DNA of 5,820 nucleotides. It comes from an uncultured Bacillota bacterium. Its GTDB lineage: Bacteria; Bacillota; UBA994; UBA5500. The notes beneath the pieces are model-generated. The model ran no database searches. It worked only from the letters and a program-made list of their open reading frames with translations, and had not been told where the DNA came from. The stretch's first letter is position 1; each line of letters opens with the position of its first letter. Positions 5,585 to 5,820 of this stretch are shown piece after piece. The stretch is from the NCBI GenBank assembly GCA_937874815.1, contig CALNBW010000287.1:1-5820 (forward strand), read 5' to 3'. The position numbers were made by a program, and so were the translations under genes.

Positions 5585-5820
5585 ATGTTGAAGCGAGTTT
5601 TACTAGTAAGCCTAGCAATCTTCTTTGTATTAACAACGGTGGCCGTCGTCGCGGTGGAATATCAGAAACAACCAGAGGTATTGGTAGTCACGGATGATAC
5701 GCAGCAGGAGCTCCGGTTTTTTGAGTTACCGCAGCGAGTGGTAGTGTTGGAGCCGGAAGTGGCCCAGCTCGTGCGGCAATGGCAAAGAGAGAAACTCGTG
5801 GTGGCTGCGCCAGAGGCTTT
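5585..5820 (+). CDS. Exported protein, N-terminal part; resembles ABC substrate-binding proteins (BtuF/FhuD type)
   Basis: A frame open to the right edge with 78 complete codons, starting at ATG 5585. AGGG (5574-5577), overlapping the comFB stop, is 7 bases upstream. Residues 1-24 form a signal peptide or anchor (M-L-K-R, then a long hydrophobic run to about V-A-V-E). There is no cysteine in the visible part, hence no lipobox. The mature start reads V-L-V-V-T-D-D-T-Q-Q-E-L (32-43) and then L-P-Q-R-V-V-V-L-E-P-E-V-A-Q-L (48-62). This resembles the opening of periplasmic binding proteins for iron-siderophores or cobalamin (D-D-x-G-R-E-V, then P-x-R-V-V-S-L-x-P). Those proteins are normally lipoproteins in Firmicutes, so the missing lipobox is odd. 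The open frame and signal sequence are convincing; the family is a tentative inference from about 30 residues, and the ligand cannot be guessed. Confidence 0.6.
   Translation, partial: MLKRVLLVSLAIFFVLTTVAVVAVEYQKQPEVLVVTDDTQQELRFFELPQRVVVLEPEVAQLVRQWQREKLVVAAPEA

Overview
The window looks like a chromosomal core segment of an endospore-forming Firmicute, probably a clostridial or Peptococcaceae/Moorella-type anaerobe. The evidence is the sporulation genes (YtfJ/GerW, a DacB-type carboxypeptidase, SpmA, SpmB), strong Shine-Dalgarno sites of the AGGAGG type, frequent TTG/GTG starts and base composition close to half G+C. Genus cannot be fixed by reading alone. All genes are on the + strand and packed tightly; I see no mobile element, CRISPR array, tRNA or rRNA.

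Layout. Bases 1-287 are the 3' end of scpB (chromosome segregation). A DUF2953 membrane protein (ytfI, 359-1009) and ytfJ (1016-1435) follow, closed by a clear intrinsic terminator (1459-1489). A short intergenic stretch with a direct repeat and a weak sigma-E-like -10 leads into dacB-spmA-spmB (1577-3884). These three genes are joined by two ATGA stop/start overlaps and so are probably translationally coupled. A RidA-family gene (3952-4407) ends at a very large hairpin (4432-4495). Then come rluB (4543-5268), a ComFB-family gene (5297-5575), and the start of an exported protein resembling ABC substrate-binding proteins (5585 to the window edge).

How the genes fit together. In Bacillus subtilis, scpA-scpB, dacB-spmA-spmB and rluB (ypuL) lie close together, while ytfI-ytfJ is a separate locus. 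Here the two loci are combined, so the window reads as an ancestral-type cluster linking chromosome segregation, forespore or germination functions, and spore cortex maturation. DacB trims stem peptides in cortex peptidoglycan to limit cross-linking, SpmA and SpmB contribute to core dehydration and heat resistance, and YtfJ/GerW is needed for normal germinant response. RidA (enamine/imine detoxification) and RluB (23S rRNA pseudouridylation) are housekeeping genes.

Novelty. I do not see a convincing undescribed system. The most worthwhile items are the 64-nt hairpin between ridA and rluB, the Cys-rich ComFB protein placed directly before an exported binding-protein-like gene, and the merged sporulation cluster.
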